From Andrena cerasifolii (taxonomy: Eukaryota > Arthropoda > Insecta > Hymenoptera > Andrenidae), in the NCBI RefSeq assembly GCF_050908995.1, contig NC_135122.1, positions 155,001-219,000 of the forward strand: a DNA stretch of 64,000 bases, given 5' to 3'. Made by a program: the position numbers and the translations under genes. The notes beneath the pieces were generated by a model, which did not search any database, was not told the origin of the DNA, and saw only the letters and a program-made list of their open reading frames with translations. Of this stretch, positions 63,392 to 64,000 are shown piece after piece. Within the stretch, counting starts at the first letter, position 1, and each line of letters begins with the position of its first letter.

Positions 63392-64000
63392 GATAATATT
63401 TTTTAATTGCTATATTGGTGGAATCTTTTTCACATCAGGCATATTTAGGTAAATACTAAATAGGCTGACTTGTGTACCACACCTGGTTCCCGACAAATAA
63501 TTAAGCTGATCGGCTAAAGCGTTTCGTCAGGGTCGCAGGCCGAAGAATGCCTAAAATTCTTAAAGACGGCACCAAGTTCTTGATTGCCCTTTAGAAATGC
63601 AGGCAAACAAATTTTGTCGAAACGTTCTTGGGAAAACAGGTATGAAATTACCGATCGTAAACAACGAATGAATATTCGCTTCGCTGTGAGCCTACTTTTG
63701 TCCCAACGAACAATGAGGCTGAATGAAAAGAAATAGGGAAAACGTTCAACGTGCCATTTTTTCCTATCAAAATGCCGAATATTATTAAGCTAGTTTATAA
63801 CTTCGCGGGGAATATATTAACACTTTGTGGACTGTATTAATGTTCGTATCTTCCAGAAAGACGCTCGCGGTCGTAATCTTGCCGTGATTGGTCGGTGGGC
63901 CCGCCTGCTTCGTCCTCCCTTCAAATTACAGATGGATTGTTTATCTCTGGAGTATAACCACGCGCTCGAATTTCAAAATAAAAGCACGCATTCACGTATT
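63392..64000. other. Spacer ending in another partial copy of the recurrent block
   Basis: 63392-63545 partly matches 8160-8235, with an extra stretch at 63412-63480. 63545-63860 has no recognisable feature. 63880-64000 resembles 63005-63110 and is cut by the window end. Confidence 0.45.

Overview
This is eukaryotic, most likely insect, intergenic or heterochromatic DNA built almost entirely from transposable elements. I found no host protein gene, rRNA, functional tRNA or CRISPR array that I can support. The insect assignment rests on the element types: a THAP/YqaJ ISL2EU-type transposon, BED-type hAT, Merlin, Gypsy LTR elements with 4-bp target duplications, an RNase H-bearing LINE end, and many 'TA-CAGGGTGT' fold-back repeats. 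An ant or other hymenopteran is plausible but not proven.

Layout. 1-3130: ISL2EU-like DNA transposon cut by the window edge, with a YqaJ nuclease gene and a convergent THAP/DDE transposase broken at a homopolymer. 3.3-15.9 kb: palindromic (fold-back) elements, including a 3.57 kb element with about 1.4 kb arms (6356-9924), several MITEs, two odd low-complexity ORFs (RS-type and RGG-type), a tRNA-derived SINE head and an ACGTTTT-rich array. 15948-29186: one hAT element, recognised by its ends, an approximate 8-bp target duplication and the split transposase gene. Inside it sit a Gypsy element (16711-24418, duplication CCAC) and two CCCTGATA palindromes. Inside the Gypsy are a 1.19 kb fold-back element and a 2.16 kb CCCAGATAGCACA element, the latter carrying a LINE fragment. 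29866-44614: a second, very young Gypsy element on the minus strand in the form LTR-gag/pol-LTR-gag/pol-LTR, with three apparently identical 661-bp LTRs, a period of 7044 bp and a single GTAT duplication around the whole array. Its gag and pol are intact. 44.6-64 kb: Merlin and mariner-like transposase remnants, TTAA-flanked palindromes, a CA/CGCA microsatellite, hAT MITEs with 8-bp duplications, a 1.8 kb palindrome and a solo LTR (61167-62423) nested in a TTAA element.

Functionally, only the minus-strand Gypsy gag and pol look capable of making full proteins. The others are decayed. The value of the window is its nested insertion record: at three junctions, dropping the insert and one copy of its target duplication lets the interrupted reading frame continue, which independently supports the boundaries and the 2-bp or 4-bp duplication lengths.
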